Source: Bdellovibrionales bacterium
GTDB taxonomy: Bacteria; Bdellovibrionota; Bdellovibrionia; Bdellovibrionales; UBA1609
Length of the DNA stretch: 56,005 nucleotides
NCBI GenBank assembly: GCA_023299885.1
Contig: JALZUS010000003.1
Span: 1-56,005 of the forward strand
Direction: 5' to 3'
The notes beneath the pieces were generated by a model that saw only the letters and a list, made by a program, of their open reading frames with translations, was not told where the DNA came from and searched no databases. Below, in pieces: positions 16,780 through 25,913 of the stretch. Within the stretch, counting starts at the first letter, position 1, and every line of letters starts with the position of its first letter. The translations under genes were made by a program, and so were the position numbers.

Positions 16780-17847
16780 CTAGATTAACCCTAAGGCTTC
16801 AATAATTTTTGGAATCTGTGGTTTACCCAATGCTGACCTGGGTATTTCAGAAAGTTGGTAAATTTTACTGACCCTATTTGGTCCCTCCGCATTTAAATTA
16901 TAAGCCTCAATACGGGCTGAAACCTCACTAAACACACTGCTTTCAGATATAACAATTAATCTATTTTCTGTACGACCATCTTTAACAAAAGCTAATTCTA
17001 TTTTTTGCGCCCATTGAGGATAGTTTTTCAATAACTCTGATTTGATCTGCTCTTTATCCACCAAAACACCTAATATTTTTTTAGATGATGAGTCTCTACG
17101 CACTGATATTAACTGATTGGACTCTATAATAGCTTTATCTGAAGTTAAAAAATCATGCTCTCGTTTTTTGATACTTTTTTTTAGGGGGCAGTAATAACCT
17201 TCAAATAAGAAATCACTTTTTATTTTTAAAAACCCCTCATTATTTATGCTTGGTCTAACATGACTTAAAAAATTTAATGCTGGGTAAGCATAAGAAGCCA
17301 AGCTCTCTAATGAGGCTGTTGCTACTTGAGAGCCCGCCTCAGACAAACCGTATGTTGGAAGAATAGGCCAACCTAAATCTCTGGCTTTTTTATAAAGGCT
17401 AGAACTGATGGCGCCGCCCCCTACAAGGACAAATCGTATATGTTGAGGTGCTTTTAGATTTTTCTCTACTAAATCATAAACTTGAGTGGGCACCAGCGAA
17501 CTCACTGTGGCTTTTTTAATTTTTTTAATAAATACTTCTGGGTTCCATTTTTCTTTACTTGAGATAATTTGAAAGCCTGCGCTATAAGCACGAGCGCCTA
17601 CTGATAAAGAAGCTACATGATGAGAAGGTAAGACATCAAGCCAAGTATCTTTAGCTGTCATATTTAAAAATTGATTGGCAGATTCAGCAGCTTTTAAAAA
17701 TTTATTTTTTTTATAAGCTATCCATTTAGAATCCGCCGTACTGCCTGAAGTCTGATAAAATATAAAATTATCTTCAACATCTAGTCCCAAAGGCTTAGAG
17801 GCTCCAACCCAAATATTATCTCTGCTGCTAAACAGTGAGCTATGCAT
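16780..17847 (-). CDS. menE: o-Succinylbenzoate-CoA ligase, short form
   Basis: 355 aa against about 450 in typical MenE. MenE adenylates o-succinylbenzoate and transfers it to CoA. The ATP-binding loop T-S-G-S-T is at residues 33-37, followed by L-P-S-H-H-V-A-S-L-S-V-G-A-R, V-P-T-Q-V-Y, the G-G-G-A-I-S segment and Y-G-L-S-E-A-G. The C-terminal lysine region is S-A-L-G-K-P-Q-I. The ~100 residues that normally precede the loop are almost absent, so this is a naturally shortened enzyme rather than a frameshift; no in-frame start lies further upstream outside menC. It overlaps menC by 8 nt. Confidence 0.82.
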   Translation of the reverse strand: MHSSLFSSRDNIWVGASKPLGLDVEDNFIFYQTSGSTADSKWIAYKKNKFLKAAESANQFLNMTAKDTWLDVLPSHHVASLSVGARAYSAGFQIISSKEKWNPEVFIKKIKKATVSSLVPTQVYDLVEKNLKAPQHIRFVLVGGGAISSSLYKKARDLGWPILPTYGLSEAGSQVATASLESLASYAYPALNFLSHVRPSINNEGFLKIKSDFLFEGYYCPLKKSIKKREHDFLTSDKAIIESNQLISVRRDSSSKKILGVLVDKEQIKSELLKNYPQWAQKIELAFVKDGRTENRLIVISESSVFSEVSARIEAYNLNAEGPNRVSKIYQLSEIPRSALGKPQIPKIIEALGLI

Positions 17848-18835
17848 TTAAAATTTTCCAAGGAAGCTTTTCTAAATCTGAACTAGAGCCAAACCCTATA
17901 TCTTCTTTTGGGACAATGTGTGGGCCTTTAACTTCGAAAGGCTGAAAGTGTGCATCCCACTCGAATTGCTCTCCTGGTAAAAATCCACAGTCCATAAGCT
18001 TATCTTTAATAAAAAACTGTAACTTAATCGCCATGGCCATAGCTGATAAAATACCAAAAGGATGATCCATACTATGTGTCACTACGAAGTGAAGGTTTTT
18101 ACTTTTTACCTTTTTAAGTCTTTCAATAATATTATATCGACCAGGCTTTAACACCATGACATCTGCAGCTAGGTTTTCGAAATCTATATCTAATGCACAA
18201 TTATCAATTGCTAATTTTACGCCAAAAGACTGCAAATGGCTCCACTCTTCATCATTATAGTTACAAATATCTTCTACAAATTGGATCTTAGATTTAGCCT
18301 CCGCTGACAGCTGACTTAAAAAAGCTTTAGCTTGTTCAAAACTTAAAAGATTATTAAAATCAAATCTCCATAACAAATTGGATCCCGCACTCAATTGCTC
18401 TATGGTTTCAATATTTTGAGCAGTCGCTAGATCAGACTTTATCTTAATAACCTTAAATCCTTCTTTTTCTATAGCTTTTAAACTCTCAATTGTAAGTTCA
18501 TCCAAGCTAGAAATAAGCTTATGGTTTCTTAACATAAAACCTGAGGCCAATAGATCCGTATCGTTGCTACGCGCCTGCGCATCCAACATAGAAAGAGTCA
18601 TAGCATTTTTCACTAAGTCTGAAGGTTGGTCTAACAACAAACCCTCCATCTGAAAACTTAATGGTGCGTCTTTAAAAAAAGGTTTTGGACAAATATCAGC
18701 GTAACCAAATTGCCCAGGCTTCCATTCACAACCTATAATACAACCTTCTTGGTTAGATACAGTTGATTTTGACCGGTTGAGAGGCTTTAAGCCTTTTAAA
18801 TCATAATTATATATTTTTATACTAAGTGGTAACAT
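17840..18835 (-). CDS. menC: o-Succinylbenzoate synthase
   Basis: 331 aa enolase-superfamily enzyme that dehydrates SHCHC to o-succinylbenzoate. Active-site residues are in place: K131-I-K133, metal ligands D159 (W-R-F-D), E188 (F-V-E-D) and D211 (A-I-D-N), and the second base K230 (V-L-K-P-G). The ATG at 18835 is preferred to the TTG at 18838 because AGGAT precedes it by 6 nt. It overlaps menA by 14 nt upstream and menE by 8 nt downstream. Confidence 0.87.
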   Translation of the reverse strand: MLPLSIKIYNYDLKGLKPLNRSKSTVSNQEGCIIGCEWKPGQFGYADICPKPFFKDAPLSFQMEGLLLDQPSDLVKNAMTLSMLDAQARSNDTDLLASGFMLRNHKLISSLDELTIESLKAIEKEGFKVIKIKSDLATAQNIETIEQLSAGSNLLWRFDFNNLLSFEQAKAFLSQLSAEAKSKIQFVEDICNYNDEEWSHLQSFGVKLAIDNCALDIDFENLAADVMVLKPGRYNIIERLKKVKSKNLHFVVTHSMDHPFGILSAMAMAIKLQFFIKDKLMDCGFLPGEQFEWDAHFQPFEVKGPHIVPKEDIGFGSSSDLEKLPWKILNA

Positions 18836-19724
18836 CAATTATTAATCCTACACAAAATAATAAACTATAGATAATACAAATCTTTGAAGACTCTGCTAAA
18901 TACTGGTTATACCTAGACGAAGGCTCTTCTTTAAACAGCTTAACAACTAGCCTTAACACCAAAAGAAAGGCTATCAATGGCAGAAAAGCCGCCCACTTTA
19001 GACCTTGGCCCCACCAAAAAAAACTACAAGAAAATATAGCCACGTAAATAAAAAGCACTTCATAGCGACTAAAAGTTAAACCAAATCTAGCAGCCAATGT
19101 CATTTTATTCACTTTTTTATCTTCTTTATAATCACGCATATTATTAATCACAATTAATACTGTTGCTAAGAGCCCTGCCTGCAACCCAGCAATAAAGCTA
19201 ATTAAATCATACTGGCCTGCTTGCAAATAATAAGTACCGCCGACAGCAACAAAGCCAAAAAAAATAAGGACAAATAAATCACCTAGTCCCAAATATGCTA
19301 AAGGAAAGGGCCCACCCGTATAACCATAAGCAAAAAATAAAGAAAGTAAGCCAACAAACAATATAGGCATACCCCCTTCAAGCACCAAAGGGATAGACAG
19401 CAAAGCCGCTAACAACAAGCAACCATAAGCCATTTTCATAACATGTTCGTAAGTATAAACTCCTGATTGAATCATTCGTTTTGGACCTAAGCGTGTTTCT
19501 TTGTCTGCACCTTTTTTAAAGTCCTTAGCATCATTTATAAAATTTGTAGCAATCTGTATTAATAGCGCTGCCAATAAAGTTAGTAACATTATTGTTTTAT
19601 TAATAGAACCAATACTCACAAAAGCTAATGTCGTACCAATAGCTACAGGGACTACTGCAGCTGATAAGGTTTTTACTCTTAAAGATAATAAAAAAGGCCT
19701 AAGTTTCACTAGATAAAACCCCAT
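18822..19724 (-). CDS. menA: 1,4-Dihydroxy-2-naphthoate polyprenyltransferase
   Basis: 300 aa, eight to nine transmembrane segments. The UbiA motifs are N-D-A-K-D at 64-68 followed by K-K-G-A-D, and N-N-M-R-D-Y-K-E-D near residues 193-201. MenA attaches the polyprenyl chain to DHNA, giving demethylmenaquinone at the inner membrane. L-G-P-K-R-M-I-Q-S-G-V after the first motif is typical of MenA. The ATG at 19724 gives a 26-nt overlap with menH; a GTG at 19709 would shorten both the overlap and the leader and cannot be excluded. Confidence 0.88.
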   Translation of the reverse strand: MGFYLVKLRPFLLSLRVKTLSAAVVPVAIGTTLAFVSIGSINKTIMLLTLLAALLIQIATNFINDAKDFKKGADKETRLGPKRMIQSGVYTYEHVMKMAYGCLLLAALLSIPLVLEGGMPILFVGLLSLFFAYGYTGGPFPLAYLGLGDLFVLIFFGFVAVGGTYYLQAGQYDLISFIAGLQAGLLATVLIVINNMRDYKEDKKVNKMTLAARFGLTFSRYEVLFIYVAIFSCSFFWWGQGLKWAAFLPLIAFLLVLRLVVKLFKEEPSSRYNQYLAESSKICIIYSLLFCVGLIIDVTT

Positions 19725-20445
19725 CTACCATATCTTTACACCAATGCTCTGGACAAAAAAGAGTCCTATGGCCAATACCGCTTAGGTATTTAAATTTACC
19801 ATTTAATGATTTTTGCATTTTCTTATAAAGCTCAGTGTACTTTATGTCTTTATCACCACAAATCCAATGGTGCTTATCCAGCTGCTCTTTTGGAATAATA
19901 ATTTGAGCGGGCGACCATCTCTTAAAAGCTAAAGAGAGTTTATCTTTATTGTAGTTTTCAGATTTTCTTAATTGGAGATCATCATGTTTAAAAACATCAA
20001 GGGTCTGCCACTCCTCAAAAGCACTGTTAAAACCAGAGTCCCTAGAGAATTTATCAGCCCATATATTGTCCCAATTTTTTCTTTCTAAAACCAAGCCATC
20101 AACATCTTTCTCAGGGTAATGAAATTTAGAAATACCTGGATGAACCGACAATAAATGCATTGATTTTACAGGATGAACTCTTTCCTGATTCAACTTTAAA
20201 GCTAATCTTCCACCCATAGAATAACCTACGAAATGAATGGTCTCACTTTTTGAATTTTTAGAAATATACTGATTAAGCTCATTCCACGTGTTTAAGGGCG
20301 ACAACTGACTTTTTCGAGAAAAATAATCCATAAAAAGACATTGAGTTTCTTTAGCAAAGCCTGCCGGCAAGAGTCTTACCAGTAAATCCCAATCTGAAGG
20401 CTGACCCAGAAAACCTGGGAAAAAAACAATGCTTCTTTTAAACAT
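19699..20445 (-). CDS. menH: SHCHC synthase-like alpha/beta hydrolase
   Basis: 248 aa. MenH removes pyruvate from SEPHCHC to give SHCHC. The nucleophile elbow G-Y-S-M-G-G places Ser at 76, the oxyanion loop is F-P-G-F-L-G at 9-14, and the catalytic His is in G-I-G-H-R near residue 226. Family resemblance outside these motifs is modest, so the identification leans on its position: between menD and menA, overlapping them by 8 and 26 nt. Length agrees with E. coli MenH (252 aa). Confidence 0.8.
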   Translation of the reverse strand: MFKRSIVFFPGFLGQPSDWDLLVRLLPAGFAKETQCLFMDYFSRKSQLSPLNTWNELNQYISKNSKSETIHFVGYSMGGRLALKLNQERVHPVKSMHLLSVHPGISKFHYPEKDVDGLVLERKNWDNIWADKFSRDSGFNSAFEEWQTLDVFKHDDLQLRKSENYNKDKLSLAFKRWSPAQIIIPKEQLDKHHWICGDKDIKYTELYKKMQKSLNGKFKYLSGIGHRTLFCPEHWCKDMVDGVLSSET

Positions 20446-21901
20446 GCAGACTATCCAAAAAGTTTATAGTTTGATTATTATCAATGACACATTCTATCAC
20501 TATAGCCTCTTCGTTATATTTTTTAAAACCCTCTGAGTCAGTGACTAAATGATAATCCATATTAAACATTTGAGCCCACGGCTTAAACGATAAGCTATGA
20601 TTATTTTCTAAACTTTCTAGTAATTTATTGTCTTTAAAAATTTTTGAAAAAATCTTGCCACCGCCATTATTAATAACAACAACTCTAAGCCTAACATTTT
20701 CTAAAGACTGATGAGCCCACAAAGCCTGCATGTCATACAGTGCCGACTGGTCTCCCACAACAACCCACAAATCCTTACCAGCTTCAGCACAACCCATAGC
20801 CGTAGAAATAAGCCCATCGATACCATTAGCACCCCTATTGGCATAAATTTTTTGTTTCTTTTTTGTTTCCGCAAAATCATCCCAATTTCTAATGACCATA
20901 CTGTTTCCTAAAAAAACAACAGAGTCCTCTGGAATAATACTTGATAAATAATAAATAAAACTGGGCTCTGCTAGAGGGTATTTCTCATAATTATAATTTA
21001 AGCTTTTAAGCCCATCGTTCACTCCATCATTAATTTCACCAGGAACATTTAAAGAACTTATTGGCCTAGCACTTTCTTTAATTCTAGATAAACCTGAAAA
21101 AATAGCCTTAGAAAAACTCTTTACTGGTAAGTTCGATTTCTCTAAGTCTCTCCATAGCCTGATAGTGGGCACCGAACCAATTCTTATAATGCTATCAAAT
21201 ACTGACTCAACGTAGCTTAAAGACAATTGGCTTGAGTGAATCTTTAATTGATTAATTTCTGGCTCACTCTTTAAATTTGAAGAGGACTCCAGATAAGACA
21301 TTAAATTATGTTTTTTTAAAAATAAAGCTACCGACTCTCGCTCATCATGAGTTAGAGCACCAACTATAACTAAAGGCTTTTTAAAGAAGCCTTCCGCACT
21401 CACTTTACTTACTACTTGCTTTGTTTTTTGACCAAGCAACGGCTCATCAAACCCAATATTAATATGAACTTGCCCGCTTAACTGATTAAGCTGAGTCTCG
21501 CCCTCTAAATCGTACTCATGAGTGGCAAAACCAGAAAACAAATGAGCTTGATCAATAGCCTGAGGCGCGCCAGAGCCTCTAAAGCTCTTAGGCCTATCAG
21601 CAGAAAGTATAATTATTGGAGTTGCACTATAGTAAGCCTCAATAAAAGCAGATAAACATTCAGAAACAGCAGTACCTGATGTAGTGACTACAACAGCAGG
21701 TTTATTAGTTTTTTTACCTAAACCCAAAGCAAAAAAGCTTGCACTTCTTTCGTCAAAAAAATGATGCGTGTTAATAGCTTCTGTAGATTCAATAACTGAA
21801 AGTAGCGGTGCGCAGCGCCCACCAGGACAAATCACAAAATCAGTTACACCAAAAGCAACAAGCTGATTAATAATTTTCTTTGAGGCCTCTAAATTTGTCA
21901 T
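20438..21901 (-). CDS. menD: SEPHCHC synthase
   Basis: 487 aa against about 550 in E. coli. MenD is a thiamine-diphosphate enzyme that adds decarboxylated 2-oxoglutarate to isochorismate. Landmarks: C-P-G-G-R near 25-29, F-D-E-R-S-A-S with the cofactor-activating Glu at 51, V-T-T-S-G-T-A, S-A-D-R-P, N-R-G-A-N-G-I-D-G for substrate binding and V-V-G-D-Q-S-A for the ThDP/metal site. The reduction in length lies in the central domain. A thiamine uptake system is encoded 15 kb away in the same window. It overlaps menF by 4 nt (ATGA) and menH by 8 nt. Confidence 0.9.
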   Translation of the reverse strand: MTNLEASKKIINQLVAFGVTDFVICPGGRCAPLLSVIESTEAINTHHFFDERSASFFALGLGKKTNKPAVVVTTSGTAVSECLSAFIEAYYSATPIIILSADRPKSFRGSGAPQAIDQAHLFSGFATHEYDLEGETQLNQLSGQVHINIGFDEPLLGQKTKQVVSKVSAEGFFKKPLVIVGALTHDERESVALFLKKHNLMSYLESSSNLKSEPEINQLKIHSSQLSLSYVESVFDSIIRIGSVPTIRLWRDLEKSNLPVKSFSKAIFSGLSRIKESARPISSLNVPGEINDGVNDGLKSLNYNYEKYPLAEPSFIYYLSSIIPEDSVVFLGNSMVIRNWDDFAETKKKQKIYANRGANGIDGLISTAMGCAEAGKDLWVVVGDQSALYDMQALWAHQSLENVRLRVVVINNGGGKIFSKIFKDNKLLESLENNHSLSFKPWAQMFNMDYHLVTDSEGFKKYNEEAIVIECVIDNNQTINFLDSLHV

Positions 21902-22968
21902 AACTCTTTCATTCCAATAGATTCTTTAACCGAGTTTCTTTTTAAAACAAGCTCTGTCCATTCTTTACCACAGTCACTCTGCTCTACAACCCCACACCCA
22001 GAGCCGATATAAAGCTGCCTCGAGTCCCATTGCAAATTTCTAATAGCAACTGCTATCTCCAGACTATCCTCAAGCAAGACGCCAAAGGGAGCTCCATAAA
22101 TTTCTCTATCTAGCTTTTGTCTTATTTTTTTCATTTCAGGCTTCCAAGATTCTACTCTTGGAAACAAGCCTAAGGCAGCTGTAGGATGTAATGATTTTAT
22201 CATGGAGCCGACAAGATCTTCATATTTTTTTTTGCTACCCAACTGATTATTTAGCTGGTTACCTAACCCACTATCTAATTGAGCCGAAATCAAAGTCTTT
22301 AAGTGCTTTAAAGACTTTAAAACAACTTCTTTGGTTTGTGATGTTTCTATTTTATTCGCAACAGCACTTAGTTGTCTTTTTATATCCTCAACAACAAGGC
22401 CATGCTCGTGCATCTCTTTAGCATCTTCTAATAGATTCTTACTAGAGTCTGCAGAGGCCGTACCCGCCAAAGCCATAGTTTCAAAACAATTATCTTCTAT
22501 TTTAAATAAAACTTCAGGCGTATAACCAATAATACCTTTTTGTTGATCCCAAAAACCATATAAAGAACCCTCATGCTTTAAAGAGAGTAAACTAAACAAG
22601 CAAGATGAAAGCTCGTCAGCAAGCAAAGGCCTCATAGAGGTTTCATAGACGATAGGAACCATTTTATCAAAATTAGATTTTTTTATTTTTTCAAAATACT
22701 GATTAAAAATTTTCTTTTCAGGTAGCAACCAATCTCGTACTGGGTTTATTTCTTTTAACTTTTTTCGAAGATCAGACTTATCTAATATAATATTATTCTC
22801 ATAGTTAACAAAAGGCGACGCCTCTTCGAGATAAAAATCAGTATGATAGTAGCTTGGATAACTCTTGATTTTTGAACTTTTCACAGCTTGCCCCCAGGAG
22901 ATAATCACCTTTGGACTTCCCGCTTTGGAAAAAATAGCTCCTGAATTCAAAAATTTATTAACATCCAA
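21898..22968 (-). CDS. menF: Isochorismate synthase
   Basis: 356 aa, first gene of the men operon. It converts chorismate to isochorismate. Recognisable chorismate-binding motifs: G-Y-T-P-E-V-L-F, M-A-L-A-G-T-A, H-P-T-A-A-L-G, R-E-I-Y-G-A-P-F-G, A-V-A-I-R and G-S-G-C-G-V-V with a Glu shortly after. It is shorter than E. coli MenF (431) because the N-terminal part is reduced. An entC-type role is possible by sequence alone, but no siderophore genes are present and menD overlaps it. It is divergent from aroF across a 107-bp spacer. Confidence 0.88.
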   Translation of the reverse strand: MDVNKFLNSGAIFSKAGSPKVIISWGQAVKSSKIKSYPSYYHTDFYLEEASPFVNYENNIILDKSDLRKKLKEINPVRDWLLPEKKIFNQYFEKIKKSNFDKMVPIVYETSMRPLLADELSSCLFSLLSLKHEGSLYGFWDQQKGIIGYTPEVLFKIEDNCFETMALAGTASADSSKNLLEDAKEMHEHGLVVEDIKRQLSAVANKIETSQTKEVVLKSLKHLKTLISAQLDSGLGNQLNNQLGSKKKYEDLVGSMIKSLHPTAALGLFPRVESWKPEMKKIRQKLDREIYGAPFGVLLEDSLEIAVAIRNLQWDSRQLYIGSGCGVVEQSDCGKEWTELVLKRNSVKESIGMKEL

Positions 22969-23075
22969 AATAAGCTCTCCTGCTTCAGTTTAATAATAGT
23001 ACTATTTGAGAATAAATTCTACGACTAAACCCTATTATCCTTGCTTGCCTTCTCTGTTCATAATAAAAAACACCT

Positions 23076-23870
23076 ATGAGTAAAAAGACAACGACCTTTA
23101 AATTAGGAAATACCACAATCGGAGATGGAAATTTTGCAGTTATTGCAGGGCCTTGTTCAATTGAATCTGAAGAGCAATTACTATCAACAGCTCAATTTGT
23201 TAAAGAGCATGGAGCTTGTGGCCTAAGAGGTGGAGTTTACAAACTAAGAACTCGCCCCGGCACTTTTCAAGGACTAGGACAAGAAGCCTATAATTACGTA
23301 AAAGTAGCTAAAGAAAAAACTAAGCTTCCATTTGTCGCAGAAATTACGGACCCAAGACAAGTGAGTGAGCTTTATGAAGTTTGTGATATGTTTCAGGTCG
23401 GCGCTCGCAATATGCACAACTATGCTCTTTTAAAAGAGCTTGGTAAAATTGACAAACCTGTACTTTTAAAACGAGGATTTGCAGGGCTTATTTCTGAATG
23501 GATTTACGCTGCAGAATATATCCGCATTGAAGGCAATAACAGCGTTGCTCTTTGTGAGCGTGGCATTCGAACTTTTGAAACGGCCTATAGAAATACTTTT
23601 GATATTAATGCCATCGCCTATATAAAAAAACATTCAGACCTCCCTATTATTGCAGATACTTCACATGGGACTGGCGAGCGTGAACTCGTTAGCCCTGTAG
23701 CCTTGGGTGCACTAGCTGCAGGAGCTGACGGGCTGATTGTTGAAGTTCACCCCAATCCAAGTGTTGCAAAGTCAGATAAAGACCAAGCTTTAACATTTGA
23801 TGACTTTAAAACTTTAATGAGTAATCTAAACACAATAGCCAAAGCCATGGGTAAAGAAATTACTTTATAA
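23076..23870 (+). CDS. aroF: 3-Deoxy-7-phosphoheptulonate synthase (DAHP synthase, type I-beta)
   Basis: 264 aa. The enzyme condenses phosphoenolpyruvate and erythrose-4-phosphate, the first step towards chorismate. Characteristic segments: A-G-P-C-S-I-E-S near residue 25 with the metal-binding Cys, R-G-G-V-Y-K-L-R-T-R-P, Q-V-G-A-R-N-M-H-N, L-L-K-R-G, D-T-S-H-G-T-G and V-E-V-H-P-N-P. It lacks the extra N-terminal ferredoxin-like regulatory domain of the Thermotoga-type enzyme, which starts directly as here minus ~70 residues, so feedback control through that domain is not expected. Its divergence from menF and position 12 nt before ubiE link chorismate supply with menaquinone. Confidence 0.88.
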   Translation: MSKKTTTFKLGNTTIGDGNFAVIAGPCSIESEEQLLSTAQFVKEHGACGLRGGVYKLRTRPGTFQGLGQEAYNYVKVAKEKTKLPFVAEITDPRQVSELYEVCDMFQVGARNMHNYALLKELGKIDKPVLLKRGFAGLISEWIYAAEYIRIEGNNSVALCERGIRTFETAYRNTFDINAIAYIKKHSDLPIIADTSHGTGERELVSPVALGALAAGADGLIVEVHPNPSVAKSDKDQALTFDDFKTLMSNLNTIAKAMGKEITL

Positions 23871-23882
23871 AAAGAGGAATGA

Positions 23883-24590
23883 ATGAAACACACAGAGCCA
23901 AAACCAGAAAAAGTACAAAATTTATTTGGAAGCATTGCAAAAACTTATGATACAGCTAACGATGCTATGACTTTTGGAATGGCTAGGCTTTGGAGAAGAA
24001 AACTAGTGAAAGTTTCTGGCGCCAAACAAGGTGACTCTATCTTAGATTGTGCTACAGGCACAGGCGACCTAGCTATTGATTTTAAAAAAGTTGTTAAAGA
24101 AGGGGCTGTAATAGGATCTGACTTTTCTCCTGAAATGCTTTCTTTTGCTGGCCCTAAAGCGAAAAAACAAAATTTAGATATTTTATTTGAAATTGCCGAC
24201 GCCACACAACTTAAGTACTCATCACAACAGTTTGATATAACAAGTATCGCTTACGGCATAAGAAATGTAGGCAGCCTAGAAAAGGCCTTTTCAGAATTAG
24301 CCCGCGTTACTAAACCTGGTGGCAAGGTAATGATTTTAGAAACAGGTACGCAAAAAAACCCAATAGTACGTACTCTTATTTCTTTATATTTCACAAAAAT
24401 AGTACCTATTATTGGAGGCCTTATATCTAAAGAGAAGTGGGCTTACGATTACCTTAATGACACCTCTAGAAATTTCCCCGGAGGAGAAGACTTTGCTCAA
24501 CTCTTAAGAGAGACCCAGCTTTTTTCTGAAGTAAAATGTAAAACTCTTATGCTGGGTGCCAGCTATATTTACACTGGCGTAGTAAAATAA
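23883..24590 (+). CDS. ubiE: Demethylmenaquinone methyltransferase UbiE/MenG
   Basis: 235 aa SAM-dependent methyltransferase for the final C-methylation of demethylmenaquinone. Family motifs: V-Q-N-L-F-G-S-I-A-K-T-Y-D at the N-terminus, motif I D-C-A-T-G-T-G-D-L-A, G-S-D-F-S-P-E-M-L, the diagnostic I-A-Y-G-I-R-N-V near residue 121, and P-G-G-K-V-M-I-L-E. A second ATG four bases upstream is out of frame; the ATG at 23883 follows AGAGGA. It is in an operon with aroF. Confidence 0.93.
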   Translation: MKHTEPKPEKVQNLFGSIAKTYDTANDAMTFGMARLWRRKLVKVSGAKQGDSILDCATGTGDLAIDFKKVVKEGAVIGSDFSPEMLSFAGPKAKKQNLDILFEIADATQLKYSSQQFDITSIAYGIRNVGSLEKAFSELARVTKPGGKVMILETGTQKNPIVRTLISLYFTKIVPIIGGLISKEKWAYDYLNDTSRNFPGGEDFAQLLRETQLFSEVKCKTLMLGASYIYTGVVK

Positions 24591-24689
24591 ACCTTCTATA
24601 TAAAAAATAAATTCACATATAGTATATTTTTAATAACCTCTACTTAACTATCATAGGTCTATTTATTTGATTTGCATCTTAGACTCTCT

Positions 24690-25913
24690 ATGAAACAAAT
24701 CATTATACTCCTGCTACTTCTTAGCCCATTACAATCTGTCGCTAAAGACTACTTTATCACCCAAGGCGAAAGCCTCTACCTACCCGTATCGCCCTCGTCA
24801 CGTATTATAGTAGGTAATAGTAATATTATTAGCATTAAAGACTTGGGCAGTAAGATAAAAATATCAACCAAGAAAAAAGGCTTTTCAGCTTTAAAAATTG
24901 GGCTAAAAAGCCATAATGTTTATAGCGTAAATACCTTAGAAAAAGATCTTTACTATAAGCTACAAGAACTCATGAAAACCTTTAAGGGCTTAAAACTTAA
25001 AATGCTTAACAAAGAAGTCACTATTGAAGGAAAACTACTAAGGGTTTCTGATTATATTAACATTAAAGACCTAGCTGCTACTTCAAAACAGCCTTTACGT
25101 TGGAGGGCAAGGCCTCATAAAAATATCATTAAACCCTTTAATAAATACATTAAAAATGAACTTTTAAAATTTGGAATTGAAGCTCACTCTATTGAAAATG
25201 GTGCTGATGTATACCTACATAAAGACTATAAAAAATTGAGCCTTGAAAAGAAACTGCCTGGCATAAATTTTTATTACCTTAGCCACACACCCAAGCTTAG
25301 TAAAAAAATTAAAACAAAACTCTATTTTTTAGAAATGAGTCGATCGGCACAAAAAAAGCTAGGTGTTAACTGGGAGCAAAGTTTAAAAAAACAGCTATCG
25401 CCAACAACGACTACTACTGGTGCTCTTACCGCTTTTATCAGCGCACTTGAAGATACTGGCAATGGTCAGCTTTTAGCTAAACCTCACATTATTACAAATT
25501 CTGGAACCCAAGGTCAGTTTTTAGCTGGTGGCGAATTCCCAATTAGAAGCTACAATAGTGAAAACTCAGGAAGCATCAGTTGGAAGACTTACGGCATACA
25601 GCTTAATATCACTCCAACATATTATAAAAATAAAATTCATATAGATATTCATTCTGAAACCTCTAACATTGATCCAAGCACTAGTATTGATGGCATACCG
25701 GGCCTTAAAACTAATAAAGTCACGTCCACTATCACCCTTAAGAATAAAGCCATTAGTGTTTTATCTGGCGTTTATAAATTAGAGCATATGGAAGGTGTTA
25801 AACAAATACCCATCCTAAGCAATTTGCCCATACTCGGAGAACTCTTTAAAAGCCATACCTTCATGAAGCGTGAAAGCGACCTTGTCATTTTAGTGCAAGC
25901 AGAGGTTTTATGA
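24690..25913 (+). CDS. cpaC: Secretin, CpaC/RcpA-like
   Basis: 407 aa from the ATG at 24690, chosen because it begins a clean signal peptide (M-K-Q-I-I-I-L-L-L-L-L-S-P, then S-V-A-K); a TTG at 24672 is the alternative. Residues about 20-180 resemble the pilus assembly N-terminal and BON-like domains of CpaC. The secretin core occupies the last 200 residues: L-L-A-K-P-H-I-I-T-N-S-G, G-G-E-F-P-I, Y-G-I-Q-L-N-I-T-P and V-K-Q-I-P-I-L-S-N-L-P-I-L-G-E-L-F. It would form an outer-membrane ring for Tad pili or a related exporter. It overlaps the ATPase gene by 4 nt. Confidence 0.85.
   Translation: MKQIIILLLLLSPLQSVAKDYFITQGESLYLPVSPSSRIIVGNSNIISIKDLGSKIKISTKKKGFSALKIGLKSHNVYSVNTLEKDLYYKLQELMKTFKGLKLKMLNKEVTIEGKLLRVSDYINIKDLAATSKQPLRWRARPHKNIIKPFNKYIKNELLKFGIEAHSIENGADVYLHKDYKKLSLEKKLPGINFYYLSHTPKLSKKIKTKLYFLEMSRSAQKKLGVNWEQSLKKQLSPTTTTTGALTAFISALEDTGNGQLLAKPHIITNSGTQGQFLAGGEFPIRSYNSENSGSISWKTYGIQLNITPTYYKNKIHIDIHSETSNIDPSTSIDGIPGLKTNKVTSTITLKNKAISVLSGVYKLEHMEGVKQIPILSNLPILGELFKSHTFMKRESDLVILVQAEVL

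Noticed and set aside
22191-22525. Two plus-strand open frames inside menF
   Set aside because: Antisense shadows of a strongly conserved enzyme gene.
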